Positions 42,215-52,203 of a DNA stretch of 64,000 bases are shown here, piece after piece. The position numbers and the translations under genes are program-made. The notes beneath the pieces were generated by a model. It was given only the letters and a program-made list of their open reading frames with translations. It searched no databases and was not told the origin of the DNA. The stretch covers positions 619,936-683,935 of the forward strand of contig NZ_NIPO01000001.1 of the NCBI RefSeq assembly GCF_002807015.1. The letters run 5' to 3'. The DNA comes from Avrilella dinanensis (lineage in GTDB: Bacteria > Bacteroidota > Bacteroidia > Flavobacteriales > Flavobacteriaceae). How positions within the stretch are numbered: position 1 is the first letter of the stretch; each line of letters begins with the position of its first letter.

Positions 42215-43093
42215 TTATTGTTGTGCCAACAACACTTTCCACGCGTCCAACACTTTGTTTTCTGCCAAAAGCTGTTTAGCGGTTTTATCTAATTGTTCAA
42301 TATTTTTCTGTTCAATATCTTTTGCAACTTCCGGATTGTCAGTAATAAACTTCCGGATTTCTCCTTCGCCGGGGAGTTGTTCCACATTACCCAACATGCC
42401 GAAATCGTTACCTGCAAATATAGTTTTTTTTCTGATATATTCCGGTATATTATCCACACCAATACCCAACGTGCTGAGTGGTTTTTCCACCTCGAACATG
42501 CCAAGATTGGCTCTGGAATACCAGTTTCCGCCCATTCTGGACACCAAATCTATTTTGTGCTGGTCGATTTTTCCGTTTTCGTCCAAGATGTTTTCACTGA
42601 TGTGTATGCGAACCACTTCGCAGATAATCAAATTTCCGGCACCGCCTTCCGTGCCGAGAGCAATAATGTCGTTTATTTTACATTCAAACTGCACCGGACT
42701 TTCCGCCACACGATAAGGTTTGACTACTTCCGATTTTAATTTGGTAAAACCGGCTTTTACAAATTCATCTACACCGTCGGCATATTCTGTCGAGGATAGT
42801 GAGGCTTGTTGCACAATATCATAATTGACCACGTTAATGACCACTTCCCGGGTTTCTTCGGCATTAATCAGCGTGTGTTTTACTGTGTTGTTCCGGACTC
42901 TTCTGGCGGGCGAAAAAACCAAAATAGGCGGATTAGAACTAAACAGATTAAAAAAACTGAATGGCGATAAATTAGCGTTTCCGTTTTTGTCTATGGTACT
43001 CGCAAAAGCTATCGGACGTGGGCCGACAGCTCCTTGTAAATAGGCTTGTTTTTCTACCGAAGATAGTTTTTTAGGGTCTAAGGTTATCATCAA
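42215..43093 (-). CDS. Flavin reductase-like domain protein
   Basis: 292 residues. The FMN-binding split-barrel domain shows YLQGAVGPRPIAFASTIDKNGNANLSPFSFFNLFSSNPPILVFSPA and KHTLINAEETREVVINVV. The C-terminal 110 residues (MGGNWYSRANLGMFEVEKP..., IPEYIRKKTIFAGNDFGMLGNVEQLPGEGEI) are specific to a longer flavobacterial subgroup. The reaction is unassigned. A minus-strand TAACTTTG box lies at 43108-43115. Confidence 0.88.
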   Translation of the reverse strand: MMITLDPKKLSSVEKQAYLQGAVGPRPIAFASTIDKNGNANLSPFSFFNLFSSNPPILVFSPARRVRNNTVKHTLINAEETREVVINVVNYDIVQQASLSSTEYADGVDEFVKAGFTKLKSEVVKPYRVAESPVQFECKINDIIALGTEGGAGNLIICEVVRIHISENILDENGKIDQHKIDLVSRMGGNWYSRANLGMFEVEKPLSTLGIGVDNIPEYIRKKTIFAGNDFGMLGNVEQLPGEGEIRKFITDNPEVAKDIEQKNIEQLDKTAKQLLAENKVLDAWKVLLAQQ

Positions 43094-43107
43094 ATTACTG
43101 TTTTTTA

Positions 43108-43115
43108 CAAAGTTA
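43108..43115 (-). promoter_or_regulatory. -7 box TAACTTTG of the flavin reductase-like gene
   Basis: A TAnnTTTG match on the minus strand, 14 bases before the start codon at 43093. Confidence 0.45.
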
Positions 43116-43270
43116 AATGTTTTTGCCGAAATCAGCTACAAATGATAGTTTTTTGTCGTTGGTTTTCTCCATATTTTTTTCTGAAAAAGCATGTTAATTA
43201 ATTTTCAACAATTCCGGAATCTATGGCAGAAGTCGTATCTTTACATTTTACTTTAACGCAGCAATCAATA

Positions 43271-45073
43271 ATGGATATCAACCCCGAATTAGAAGTTCAG
43301 ATACAAGCCATTCCTCACTTGCCGGGTGTTTATCAGTATTTTGATAAAAACGGTAAGATTCTTTATGTAGGTAAGGCAAAGGATTTGAACAAAAGGGTAA
43401 AATCTTATTTCGTTAAACAGCACGACCACGCCAAAACGCGTTTGCTGGTACGGAAAATTGCCCGTATCGAACATACTGTCGTGGAAACCGAAACCGACGC
43501 TTTGCTGTTGGAAAATAACCTTATCAAACGGTTACAGCCCCGCTACAATGTGCTGCTCAAAGATGATAAATCTTATCCGTGGATTTGCATTAAAAAAGAA
43601 GATTTTCCGAGAGTTTTCCTAACGAGAAGAGTCATCAAAGACGGTTCGGAATATTTTGGTCCATATACCAATATCAAAACGGTTTATACACTTCTTGATT
43701 TAATCAGAGGATTGTACAAATTAAGAACTTGTAAATACGATTTAAGTCCGTCGGCGATTGCAAATAATGATTACCGGGTGTGTTTGGAATACCATATCAA
43801 AAACTGTGAAGGACCTTGTGAAGGACTGGAAACACCCGAACGTTATCAGGAAAAAATCAATGCAGTCAGAAATATCCTGAAAGGTAATTTCAAAGAGAAT
43901 TTGAAAGATTTCCGGCAACAAATGCAGGATTTAGCCGCCGATTTGCGGTTTGAAGAAGCACAGGAAATCAAGGAAAAACTCGAATCACTGGAAAATTATC
44001 AGGCAAAATCAACGGTGGTGAGTACCAAAATATCCAATGTAGATGTTTTCTCTATTATTTCGGACGAAGCAATGGCATACGTCAATTTTCTGCAAATTAT
44101 CAACGGAGCGATTATCCGTTCACATACTTTAGAATTGAAAAAGAAAATGGACGAATCCGACAACGATTTGCTGACATTGGGTATTGTGGAATTGCGAGAG
44201 CGGTTTCATTTACAGGCAAAAGAAGTGATTGTGCCTTTTCCGGTAGAATTGGGCGATAAAATCACTTGCATGATTCCGCAGCTGGGCGACAAAAAAAGAT
44301 TGCTCGACCTTTCGGAACGAAATGCAAAATACTACCGGCTGAATCAAATCAAGCAGGAAAAATTTACTGACCCCGAACAGCATATTTCCCGCATCATGCA
44401 GCAGATGAAAAAAGATTTACGCTTGCCGGAAGAACCTCGCCACATCGAATGTTTTGACAATTCCAATATACAAGGAACCAATCCGGTGTCGGCATGTGTG
44501 GTGTTCAAAGATGGAAAACCAAGCAAGAAAGATTACCGGCATTATCACATCAAAACGGTAGAAGGTCCTGATGATTTTGCTTCAATGGAAGAAGTGGTTT
44601 ATCGGCGGTACAAACGCTTGCTGGACGAAAACCAGCCTTTGCCGCAACTGATTATTATCGACGGAGGAAAAGGACAATTGTCTTCAGCGTTAAAAAGTAT
44701 CGATGCTTTGGGATTGAGAGGAAAAATAGCTATCTTGGGAATCGCAAAACGATTGGAAGAAATTTATTTCCCGGGTGATTCTGCACCGTTGTATCTGGAT
44801 AAAAAATCCGAAACGCTGAAAGTGATTCAGAACGCTCGGAATGAAGCCCATCGGTTCGGTATTACGTTTCACAGGAATACACGAAGCAAAAAAGCAGTAC
44901 ATTCTGCCTTAGACGATATTCCGGGTGTGGGCGAAAAGACCAGGCAAAAGCTGATGGAAAAATTCAAATCGGTTAAACGCTTGAAAGATACGCCGGTGGA
45001 AGATATTGCTCAGGTCGTTGGAAAAGATAAAGCCGAAAAAATAACTGCATTTCTCAATCAGGATTCGATATGA
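43271..45073 (+). CDS. uvrC: Excinuclease ABC subunit UvrC
   Basis: 600 residues from ATG 43271; the 16 codons upstream in frame overlap a likely -7 box (TATCTTTA, 43236-43243). UvrC makes both cuts in nucleotide excision repair. Domains: GIY-YIG nuclease (LPGVYQYFDKNGKILYVGKAKDLNKRV), UVR helices (DLAADLRFEEAQEIKEKLESLE), RNase-H-like second nuclease (ECFDNSNIQGTNPVSACVVF, EGPDDFASMEEVVYRRY, IIIDGGKGQL) and helix-hairpin-helix (IPGVGEKTRQKLMEKFKS). It overlaps the patatin gene by four bases (ATGA). Confidence 0.97.
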   Translation: MDINPELEVQIQAIPHLPGVYQYFDKNGKILYVGKAKDLNKRVKSYFVKQHDHAKTRLLVRKIARIEHTVVETETDALLLENNLIKRLQPRYNVLLKDDKSYPWICIKKEDFPRVFLTRRVIKDGSEYFGPYTNIKTVYTLLDLIRGLYKLRTCKYDLSPSAIANNDYRVCLEYHIKNCEGPCEGLETPERYQEKINAVRNILKGNFKENLKDFRQQMQDLAADLRFEEAQEIKEKLESLENYQAKSTVVSTKISNVDVFSIISDEAMAYVNFLQIINGAIIRSHTLELKKKMDESDNDLLTLGIVELRERFHLQAKEVIVPFPVELGDKITCMIPQLGDKKRLLDLSERNAKYYRLNQIKQEKFTDPEQHISRIMQQMKKDLRLPEEPRHIECFDNSNIQGTNPVSACVVFKDGKPSKKDYRHYHIKTVEGPDDFASMEEVVYRRYKRLLDENQPLPQLIIIDGGKGQLSSALKSIDALGLRGKIAILGIAKRLEEIYFPGDSAPLYLDKKSETLKVIQNARNEAHRFGITFHRNTRSKKAVHSALDDIPGVGEKTRQKLMEKFKSVKRLKDTPVEDIAQVVGKDKAEKITAFLNQDSI

Positions 45074-47277
45074 AAAAACTACTTATGTTACTGTTTTTAC
45101 TCCCGTGTCTGACAATTCAGGCACAAGATACTTTGCGTCCGAAAGTCGGAGTGGTTCTTAGTGGCGGCGGGGCAAAAGGGTTGGCTCATATCGGCGTTTT
45201 GAAAGTGCTGGAAGAAAACGGTGTAAAGGTTGATTACATCGCCGGAACAAGCATGGGTGCGATTATCGGCGGCTTGTATGCGTCGGGTTATACAGCTACC
45301 GAACTGGATTCTATTTTCAGGCAAGTAGATGCTGAGGCATTAGTGCAGGATTATATCCCGAGGATATCCAAATCATTTTACGAGAAAAGAAATAACGAGG
45401 TGTACGCTTTGCAGTTGCCGTTTGAAGATTTCAAAATCACGATGCCCAAAGCATTATCCAAAGGAATGTATAACAATAATCTGCTTTCCGAATTATTGGC
45501 TCACGTGCGGTATGAACGCGATTTCAGCCAGCTGCCTATTCCGTTTGCCTGTGTGGCTACAAATTTAGTCACGGGCGAAGGAGTAATTTTGCGTGGAGGT
45601 AACCTGACACAGAGCATTTTGGCGAGCGGAGCTTTCCCTTCATTATATACGCCAGTTGAAATCGACGGAAAAACACTGATTGACGGAGGAATTGCAGATA
45701 ATTATCCGATAGATATTGTTAAAGAAATGGGTGCGGATATAGTTATTGGTGTAGATGTGCAGGACGGTTTGAAAGAACTGGACGACCTCAAAGGAATGTC
45801 AGATATTCTCTTTCAGATTTCCAATTATTCTATGGTTTCTGAAATGCCCAGAAAGATTGAGGAAACCGATTATTATATCAAACCAGATATCAGAGGATTT
45901 TCGGTGGTTTCGTTTGACAGCGGAATCGAAATTATTAAAAGAGGCGTTGATGCAGCCCGGAAATATCAGGAAGATTTCAGTCGGTTAGGACAGCCGGAAT
46001 ATGTGAATAATCCTCCGAATTATGTAGATAAAGGAGATGATTTTGTAGATATAAACGAAATTCATATTAGCGGAATTGAGAATTATACCCGAAACTATAT
46101 TTATGGTAAAATAAAGGTAAGACCTTTTCAGCAAACGACATTCAAAAAGCTCGTTTCCGGAATGAATGACCTCAATGCTACACAAAATTTCAGTTCGATA
46201 TCGTATGAGTTTGCGTCTGATAGTTTGTATGATAATTGTGATAATCTGTACATTACGCTAAAGGAAAATCGAATCAGGCGGTTTGCGAAATTTTCTATTC
46301 ATTATGATGGCTTGTACAAAAGTGCCGCATTGGTCAATCTGACACAGAAAAAATTGTTGTTTAAAAACGATGTGGCTTCGCTGGACGCAGTGTTTGGCGA
46401 TAATTTCCGGTATTTTTTCAATTATTATGTCGATAACGGTTATTTGTGGAGTGTAGGAGTGCAATCCAAACTAAACACGCTGAACAGAACGGTGGAGTTT
46501 CATGATTATGCGTTTGAAGATTTTCCGCAGATGAAAGCTTTTACTACGAAATATATTGACCTGACCAACCGGTTGTATTTCCAGACTTATTACAAGGAAC
46601 GGTTCCGGATAGGGTTGGGGGTTGAGCATAAGTTCAATCAGGTAGATTTGAAAAATATCCGGTTAGATAAACCATGGTTGGACAAAAGTCATTATTTTTC
46701 GGCGTTCGGTAATATTACGCTTGATACATACGATGACAAATATTTTCCGACTAAAGGGGTGATTTTTACCGCCGAATACAAAAATTATTTTCACTCGTCT
46801 GATTACAATGAAGATTTTAGCAATTTCTCACAGATTACAGCAGAACTCGGCATGACTAAAACTTTTTTCAATCGGCTGAGTGTTGAAGTGAAAGGTGATG
46901 TTGGGATAACTATCGGGGCGAATGTACCTACTTTTCTCAACTACTTTCTTGGGGGATATGGCTTTAATTCGGTATATAATATTCAGCCTTTTTATGGCTA
47001 TGATTTCCTGAGCTTGTTTAATGACTCATACATCAAAGGTTCTTTCCGGATAGATTATGAATTGTTGAAAAAACACCATGTTAATTTTTCGGGTAATTAT
47101 GCACAGGTCGGCAATGGAATTTTTCAATATGCCGATTGGATTGACAAACCGGCATACAGCGGCTATGCTTTAGGCTACGGTTATCAGTCAGTCATCGGCC
47201 CCATAGAAATTAAACACAGCTGGTCACCCGAAACCAAAAATCATTATACGTGGTTTGCAGTAGGTTTTTGGTTTTAG
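45070..47277 (+). CDS. Patatin-like phospholipase with POTRA and outer-membrane barrel
   Basis: 735 residues. Signal peptide (cut near IQAQ), then patatin domain: oxyanion SGGGAKG (31-37), nucleophile Ser61 in GTSMG and Asp205 in DGG, the Ser-Asp dyad of lipid acyl hydrolases. A POTRA-like part (about 325-400, INEIHISGIENYTRNYIYG) and a C-terminal 16-strand-type barrel (LDTYDDKYFPTKGVIFTAEYKNYF, end KNHYTWFAVGFWF) follow. This resembles PlpD-type Vd autotransporters. Overlap with uvrC suggests coupled translation but not a shared pathway. Confidence 0.93.
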   Translation: MKKLLMLLFLLPCLTIQAQDTLRPKVGVVLSGGGAKGLAHIGVLKVLEENGVKVDYIAGTSMGAIIGGLYASGYTATELDSIFRQVDAEALVQDYIPRISKSFYEKRNNEVYALQLPFEDFKITMPKALSKGMYNNNLLSELLAHVRYERDFSQLPIPFACVATNLVTGEGVILRGGNLTQSILASGAFPSLYTPVEIDGKTLIDGGIADNYPIDIVKEMGADIVIGVDVQDGLKELDDLKGMSDILFQISNYSMVSEMPRKIEETDYYIKPDIRGFSVVSFDSGIEIIKRGVDAARKYQEDFSRLGQPEYVNNPPNYVDKGDDFVDINEIHISGIENYTRNYIYGKIKVRPFQQTTFKKLVSGMNDLNATQNFSSISYEFASDSLYDNCDNLYITLKENRIRRFAKFSIHYDGLYKSAALVNLTQKKLLFKNDVASLDAVFGDNFRYFFNYYVDNGYLWSVGVQSKLNTLNRTVEFHDYAFEDFPQMKAFTTKYIDLTNRLYFQTYYKERFRIGLGVEHKFNQVDLKNIRLDKPWLDKSHYFSAFGNITLDTYDDKYFPTKGVIFTAEYKNYFHSSDYNEDFSNFSQITAELGMTKTFFNRLSVEVKGDVGITIGANVPTFLNYFLGGYGFNSVYNIQPFYGYDFLSLFNDSYIKGSFRIDYELLKKHHVNFSGNYAQVGNGIFQYADWIDKPAYSGYALGYGYQSVIGPIEIKHSWSPETKNHYTWFAVGFWF

Positions 47278-47298
47278 TGTTTGTGAAGTGAAAAATAC

Positions 47299-47712
47299 TC
47301 AGCTCTTTTTCTTATACCTCACCTCAATATCTGGATTAATATTTAGTAAATCAGCGATGAATTGTTCTTTATTTTCGGGCGATACAAGAATGCTATCAAA
47401 CTTATTATAAAGGATTTCTAACCGGTCAAACGAAAAAGCAGGTGCGGCAAGAATGCTATTGCTTTCTTCTATTTTCCGAATGTTTTGCAAAGCAACTTTT
47501 TGATTAGGAAAAAATTTGGTTCGAATCGATAAATACTCATCATCGATAACATAACGCATGGTGAAAAATATAAGGCAAAAATAAGCAGAACTTAACACGC
47601 CAATAGTAGTCATCAGCCATTCTTGTATAACTATTCCATATACCGCCATGACCACAAAAAATAATAAGATAAACCAATAAAATTTATCAATTTTAGATCG
47701 GTGTGTTTTCAT
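47299..47712 (-). CDS. PH-domain-like membrane protein, unknown
   Basis: 137 residues with two membrane segments (FYWFILLFFVVMAVYGIVI and TTIGVLSSAYFCLIFF), then a bacterial PH-like beta domain (YVIDDEYLSIRTKFFPNQKVALQNIRKIEESNS... FDRLEILYNKFDSILVSPENKEQFIADLLNINPDI). This pattern matches small PH_6-like membrane proteins of Bacteroidota. No function is known. Confidence 0.75.
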   Translation of the reverse strand: MKTHRSKIDKFYWFILLFFVVMAVYGIVIQEWLMTTIGVLSSAYFCLIFFTMRYVIDDEYLSIRTKFFPNQKVALQNIRKIEESNSILAAPAFSFDRLEILYNKFDSILVSPENKEQFIADLLNINPDIEVRYKKKS

Positions 47713-47743
47713 TTGTTTTGCAAGATAAATTTTAAACAGACTC

Positions 47744-49096
47744 TTAAAACCCTAAAATCATTTTAGCCAAAGTAAAGTAAATCAAAATCCCGAAAATATC
47801 GTTAGATGTAGTAATAAATGGACCAGTTGCCAATGCGGGGTCAATACCATATTTGTCCAACAAAATTGGGATTAATGTGCCGATTACGCTGGCGATAACC
47901 ATAACGGTAACCAAAGAAATCGCGACAGTAATTGATACATCATAGGATGTTTGCAGGATAAAATGTGTAGCAAATAATAATAGAATAGCCAATGCCACGC
48001 TGTTGAGCATACTCAGCAAAATCTCTTTGCCAAGCCTTTTCAAGGTCGAACCGCTCAGCGAGTTGTTGGCAAGACCCTGAACGATAATCGCTGATGATTG
48101 CACCCCGACATTCCCTGCCATCGCAGCAATAAGCGGTGTAAAGAAAAATAAAATCGGATATTCGGTTAATGCACTATCAAATCCACTGGAAACATTTACG
48201 GCAATAAAACTTCCTAATAATGCCAATAAGAGCCAAGGTAACCGTGCTTTTGTCAGTACCCAGATGCTGTCATCGGCCTCTACGTCTTGTGAGATACCGG
48301 CAGCCATCTGGTAATCTTTGTCGGCTTCTTCCCGGATAACATCTACAATGTCATCAATCGTAATCCGTCCGACCAAACGCCCGGTTTCGTCCACAACAGG
48401 AATGGCTTCCAAATCGTATTTCTGCATCACGTGAGCTACATCAATGGCTTCGTCATCTACTTTTACATAATCTACTTTCGGGATATAAATATCTTTGATT
48501 TGTGTAGTCGTCGAAGATGTAATCAAATCTTTGAGCGAAAGTCGTCCTTTCAGCCGGTCTTCGTCATCAACCACATAAATAGAATGTACGCGAGAAACAT
48601 GTTCTGCCTGTTTTCTGATTTCCTGAATACAAGTCAAAACATTCCAGTTTTCATTTGCCTGAATGTATTCCTTCGCCATCAAACCACCGGCAGTATCTTC
48701 GTCATAGCGAAGTAATTCGACGATGTCTTTGGCATGCTCAAAATCTTCCAGCTCAGCGATTACGTGGTCTTTGATGTGCTCGTCTAGTTCCCCGATAATA
48801 TCGGCAGCATCATCGGTATCGAGTTCGTCCAACTCTTCCGCGATTTCTTTGGCAGACAAGTTTTTCAGAATTTCTTCCCGAACCTCTTCGTCGAGTTCCA
48901 ATAATATCTCCGAACTGATTTCAGAATCAAATTGCTTAAACAAATAGCTGGCGTCCTGAGGTTTCAACTCATTCATCAATTCCGCAATATCCGCTCCGTG
49001 AACATCATGCAGCAACCGCATCAGCTCATTGCTGTTGTTTTCTTCAATGAGCGATTCAATGTGCTGAATATATTCTTTATTGATGGCAAACTCCAT
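47744..49096 (-). CDS. mgtE: Magnesium transporter MgtE
   Basis: 450 residues. An acidic N domain (about 20-130, [36 protein letters not shown]), two CBS domains (about 135-255, [20 protein letters not shown] and [23 protein letters not shown]) that sense Mg2+, and five membrane helices (about 280-450) with [26 protein letters not shown] and the pore-lining segment near the end. It overlaps rsmA by 20 bases and follows it in the minus-strand operon serS-DUF4286-rsmA-mgtE. Confidence 0.96.
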   Translation of the reverse strand: MEFAINKEYIQHIESLIEENNSNELMRLLHDVHGADIAELMNELKPQDASYLFKQFDSEISSEILLELDEEVREEILKNLSAKEIAEELDELDTDDAADIIGELDEHIKDHVIAELEDFEHAKDIVELLRYDEDTAGGLMAKEYIQANENWNVLTCIQEIRKQAEHVSRVHSIYVVDDEDRLKGRLSLKDLITSSTTTQIKDIYIPKVDYVKVDDEAIDVAHVMQKYDLEAIPVVDETGRLVGRITIDDIVDVIREEADKDYQMAAGISQDVEADDSIWVLTKARLPWLLLALLGSFIAVNVSSGFDSALTEYPILFFFTPLIAAMAGNVGVQSSAIIVQGLANNSLSGSTLKRLGKEILLSMLNSVALAILLLFATHFILQTSYDVSITVAISLVTVMVIASVIGTLIPILLDKYGIDPALATGPFITTSNDIFGILIYFTLAKMILGF

Positions 49097-49862
49097 ACAC
49101 TTCTATTTTTTTTGTGATATTGATAAATTCTTCTACTGCCAGCTGTTCAGGTCTTTTATCAAATAAAATATCAGATTTTATTTCCTCGGTAAGATAGCTT
49201 TTCAGGCTGTTTCTTAGTGTTTTTCTTCTTTGGTTAAATGCCGATTTGACCACACTGAAAAAAAGTTTTTCATTACATGGTAAATGATAATCTGCTTTTC
49301 GTTTCATTCGCATTACTCCCGATTTTACCTTGGGCGGAGGCGAAAAAACCTGCTCCGACACTGTAAACAGATATTCGACTTCATAAAATGCTTGGCACAA
49401 AACGGATAAAATCCCGTAGGTTTTGCTTCCTGCTTTTTCACAGATTCGCTCGGCAACTTCTTTCTGGAACATTCCCGAAAATTCAATTACCTGTTCTCTC
49501 ATTTCCAACGCTTTGAAAACAATTTGAGAAGAAATATTGTAGGGGAAATTTCCGATTATGGCAAAATGGTCCCTGCCAAATATTTTTTGGAAATTATATT
49601 GCAGAAAATCCTCTTCGATAATATGTCCGTGCAGTTTCGGATAATTTTTTTCGAGATAACGAACTGATTCCCCATCGATTTCCACGACAAAAGTTTCGAC
49701 AGGTTTTTGCAATAGATACTTGGTAAGCACGCCCATTCCCGGTCCGATTTCCAGAATGTGGTTGTAGCCGTCAAAAGTGAGGCTGTCTGCTATTTTCTGG
49801 GCAATGTTTTCATCGGTCAGAAAATGTTGTCCGAGATGTTTTTTGGCACGTACTTTTTCCAT
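49077..49862 (-). CDS. rsmA: 16S rRNA (adenine1518/1519-N6)-dimethyltransferase RsmA (KsgA)
   Basis: 261 residues. It dimethylates two adjacent adenines near the 3' end of 16S rRNA in 30S assembly. Seen: [26 protein letters not shown] motif [27 protein letters not shown], catalytic motif [12 protein letters not shown] (NLPY variant) and [14 protein letters not shown]. The stop lies inside mgtE. Confidence 0.96.
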   Translation of the reverse strand: MEKVRAKKHLGQHFLTDENIAQKIADSLTFDGYNHILEIGPGMGVLTKYLLQKPVETFVVEIDGESVRYLEKNYPKLHGHIIEEDFLQYNFQKIFGRDHFAIIGNFPYNISSQIVFKALEMREQVIEFSGMFQKEVAERICEKAGSKTYGILSVLCQAFYEVEYLFTVSEQVFSPPPKVKSGVMRMKRKADYHLPCNEKLFFSVVKSAFNQRRKTLRNSLKSYLTEEIKSDILFDKRPEQLAVEEFINITKKIEVYGVCHQ

Positions 49863-49864
49863 GA

Positions 49865-50176
49865 TTAATGTTCGCTGATAATTTCTAATTCAGTTCTAAA
49901 AGCCAGCATTTTGTTGCCGAACAGTTGCAAGCCTTCTTGCCTCAGTGCATCGGCATATTGCTGATAATATTCGTCGAGGTGCTGTTTGCTTGGTGCGAAA
50001 TATTGCACGGAATAGGTCATACCTCCCATTTCTTCTTCAACCAATACTCTGACCAATCGGGCAGATGTGAATTTTTTCGTCGCCAAAACATCGTTGATGT
50101 GCTTGGTTTTCATCCACTCCAGCCATTTGCTGTGAACGCTTTCGTCAATGTTTATTGTAACGTTGTATATATACAT
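49865..50176 (-). CDS. DUF4286 family protein
   Basis: 103 residues ([75 protein letters not shown]), a ferredoxin-like alpha/beta fold of the DUF4286 family. It almost always lies between serS and rsmA in Bacteroidota, suggesting a translation-related role that is not proven. It is two bases from rsmA. Confidence 0.9.
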   Translation of the reverse strand: MYIYNVTINIDESVHSKWLEWMKTKHINDVLATKKFTSARLVRVLVEEEMGGMTYSVQYFAPSKQHLDEYYQQYADALRQEGLQLFGNKMLAFRTELEIISEH

Positions 50177-50201
50177 AATATTTTTTTGATGATTAAAGGA
50201 A

Positions 50202-50232
50202 TAAAAAACACCAATTTTGGATTGGTGTTTTG
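50202..50232 (-). terminator. serS terminator
   Basis: AAAACACCAAT (50206-50216) and ATTGGTGTTTT (50222-50232) pair over a 5-nt loop. On the minus strand a T-run follows. Confidence 0.85.
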
Positions 50233-50238
50233 TGTTTT

Positions 50239-51510
50239 TTAGTCGATGATATCAAATCCTGTGTATGGTCTTAATACTTCCGGAATAACAATTCCTTCCG
50301 GGGTTTGATAATTCTCTAAAATTCCTGCCAACACCCGGGGCAGAGCCAGCGAACTACCATTCAGGGTATGAGCCAGCTGGGTTTTGCCTTCGCTGTTCCT
50401 GAAACGCAATTTCAAACGATTTGCCTGATAGGTTTCAAAGTTAGACACAGATGAAATTTCTAACCAGCGATCCTGAGCTGTGGAAAACACTTCAAAATCA
50501 TAGGTCAGGGCAGAGGTAAAGCCCATGTCTCCGCCACATAATCTCAATATTCTGTATGGTAATTTGAGTTCATTTAAAATGTCTTTGACGTGATCAACCA
50601 TTCCGTCTAATGCCTTGTAGGAATTATCAGGGTGTTCTATGCGAACGATTTCTACCTTGTCAAATTGGTGCAAACGATTTAGCCCACGTACGTGTGCACC
50701 GTATGAACCGGCTTCTCGTCGAAAACACGGCGTGTAACCCGTTGCTTTGACTGGTAAATCATTTTCGTTGAGAATCACATCTCTGTACATATTGGTTACC
50801 GGCACTTCGGCAGTCGGAATCAGATATAAATCATCAGCGGTTACGTGATACATTTGTCCTTCTTTGTCAGGTAATTGCCCGGTTCCGTAACCAGACGCCT
50901 CGTTTACCAAATGTGGTACCTGAAATTCCTGATAACCGGCAGCGGTATTTTTGTCTAAGAAATAGGAAATCAACGCACGCTGTAATCGGGCACCTTTGCC
51001 TTTGTAAACCGGAAAACCAGCACCAGTGATTTTTGCTCCTAAATCAAAATCTATGATATCATATTTTTTGGCTAACTCCCAATGTGGCAAAGCATTCTCA
51101 GACAATTTCGGAATTTCTCCGTGTTCAAAAACAGTTTCGTTATCTTCCTCGTTTTTTCCGGCCGGGACGATATCTGTTGGTGTGTTTGGAATCTGATATA
51201 ATTGCTGTGAAAGTTGCTCGGTAAAATCGTTAAGCCTGTCCGATAATTCTTTGCTTTTTTCTTTAAGACGGGAAGTTTTCTCTTTGACGAGGTCGGCTTT
51301 GGTTTTTTCGCCATTTTTCATCAAATTCCCGATTTCTTTCGATAGCTTATTGGACTCAGCCAGGATATTATCCAGTTCAACCTGTGTTTTACGACGGTTT
51401 TCGTCGAGTTGCAAGGTGTGTTCAATCATCTCACGGGCATCGATATTCCGCTTTGCCAATGCAGTGATGACTTGCTCTTTGTTTTCTCTGATATAAGCTA
51501 TCTGTAACAT
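50239..51510 (-). CDS. serS: Seryl-tRNA synthetase
   Basis: 423 residues, class II. The N-terminal coiled coil (about 30-100, LAESNKLSKEIGNLMKNGEKTKADLVKEKTSRLKEKSKEL) binds the tRNA-Ser long arm. Motif 2 is FRREAGSYGAHVRGLNRLHQF, and motif 3 is GSSLALPRVLAGILENYQTPEGIVIPEVLRPY. A -7 box TAAATTTG lies at 51534-51541 on the minus strand. Confidence 0.98.
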   Translation of the reverse strand: MLQIAYIRENKEQVITALAKRNIDAREMIEHTLQLDENRRKTQVELDNILAESNKLSKEIGNLMKNGEKTKADLVKEKTSRLKEKSKELSDRLNDFTEQLSQQLYQIPNTPTDIVPAGKNEEDNETVFEHGEIPKLSENALPHWELAKKYDIIDFDLGAKITGAGFPVYKGKGARLQRALISYFLDKNTAAGYQEFQVPHLVNEASGYGTGQLPDKEGQMYHVTADDLYLIPTAEVPVTNMYRDVILNENDLPVKATGYTPCFRREAGSYGAHVRGLNRLHQFDKVEIVRIEHPDNSYKALDGMVDHVKDILNELKLPYRILRLCGGDMGFTSALTYDFEVFSTAQDRWLEISSVSNFETYQANRLKLRFRNSEGKTQLAHTLNGSSLALPRVLAGILENYQTPEGIVIPEVLRPYTGFDIID

Positions 51511-51533
51511 ATTTAAGTAAAATTAATAAACTA

Positions 51534-51541
51534 CAAATTTA
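51534..51541 (-). promoter_or_regulatory. -7 box TAAATTTG of serS
   Basis: A TAnnTTTG match on the minus strand, 23 bases before the start codon at 51510. Confidence 0.5.
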
Positions 51542-51561
51542 AAAAATGTATTGATATAGGC

Positions 51562-51602
51562 ACAAAAAAAGAGAAGTCTTTCCAAAAAACATAGAAAGAC
51601 TT
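51562..51602 (-). terminator. Terminator after the tatA pair
   Basis: AAGTCTTTC (51574-51582) and GAAAGACTT (51594-51602) pair; on the minus strand a T-rich run follows. Confidence 0.75.
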
Positions 51603-51658
51603 TTCAGGAATCGAAATTCCGAAACAATTTTTATAAAAGTTATTTCTCTGAAAGAAAA

Positions 51659-51835
51659 CTATTCGGATTTATTCTCTGTATTATCCTTTTTGCTGTTTTC
51701 TTCTTTAGTAGCGTCTTTGAACTCCTTTATGCCTGAGCCTAATCCTTTCATCAGTTCAGGGATTTTTTTGCCACCGAATAATAATAGTAAAACGACAGCG
51801 ATAAGTATAATTTCCGTAGCACCGAATCTGCCCAT
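51659..51835 (-). CDS. tatA: Twin-arginine translocase subunit TatA/E (copy 1)
   Basis: 58 residues: [28 protein letters not shown], one membrane helix, the hinge GG and an amphipathic helix ([19 protein letters not shown]), then a short charged tail. It forms the Tat pore that moves folded proteins across the inner membrane. It is too short for many gene finders. It lies 12 bases after the second tatA and shares 31 consecutive residues with it. TatC is outside this window. Confidence 0.93.
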   Translation of the reverse strand: MGRFGATEIILIAVVLLLLFGGKKIPELMKGLGSGIKEFKDATKEENSKKDNTENKSE

Positions 51836-51847
51836 AATATTGCGGAT

Positions 51848-52042
51848 TTATTCAGGATTATTATTTTGTGAGTTGTTTTTTGTATTCTCTTCTTTAGTAG
51901 CGTCTTTGAATTCCTTGATGCCTGAGCCTAAGCCCTTCATCAGTTCAGGAATTTTTTTGCCACCAAAAAGCAACAGCACCACCACGAGGATAATTAATAT
52001 ATTTGTCCAGCTTGGCATGCCCAAAATTATAAATGAATTCAT
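51848..52042 (-). CDS. tatA: Twin-arginine translocase subunit TatA/E (copy 2)
   Basis: 64 residues from ATG 52042; a later in-frame ATG (52018, [20 protein letters not shown]) would give 56 residues and fits TatA length better. From [12 protein letters not shown] to KEEN it is identical to copy 1, and the DNA of that part differs at only about five positions, mostly silent. The tail is Asn-rich ([11 protein letters not shown]). A -7 box lies at 52065-52072. Confidence 0.93.
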   Translation of the reverse strand: MNSFIILGMPSWTNILIILVVVLLLFGGKKIPELMKGLGSGIKEFKDATKEENTKNNSQNNNPE

Positions 52043-52064
52043 AATAATATTTATTTATGTAGTA

Positions 52065-52072
52065 CAAAGATA
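52065..52072 (-). promoter_or_regulatory. -7 box TATCTTTG of the tatA pair
   Basis: An exact consensus match on the minus strand, 22 bases before ATG 52042. Confidence 0.6.
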
Positions 52073-52165
52073 CGACAAATAGATTTATCAGATTACGGCC
52101 ACTTGTGTATTTTTATTAAAAGCTTAACAATTGCAGAATAACAGCCTTTCTACCCAAAGATTTTA

Positions 52166-52173
52166 TATCTTTG
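52166..52173 (+). promoter_or_regulatory. -7 box TATCTTTG of the GH3 gene
   Basis: An exact consensus match. It covers the in-frame TTG at 52171, so translation starts at ATG 52204. Confidence 0.6.
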
Positions 52174-52203
52174 TTTTTACAGAAAAAATACCAAAAATCA
52201 AAT

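Noticed and set aside
51690..52082. Plus-strand open frame across the tatA pair
   Set aside because: It is the complement of the two tatA genes, has duplicated sequence only because they are duplicates, and no promoter supports it.
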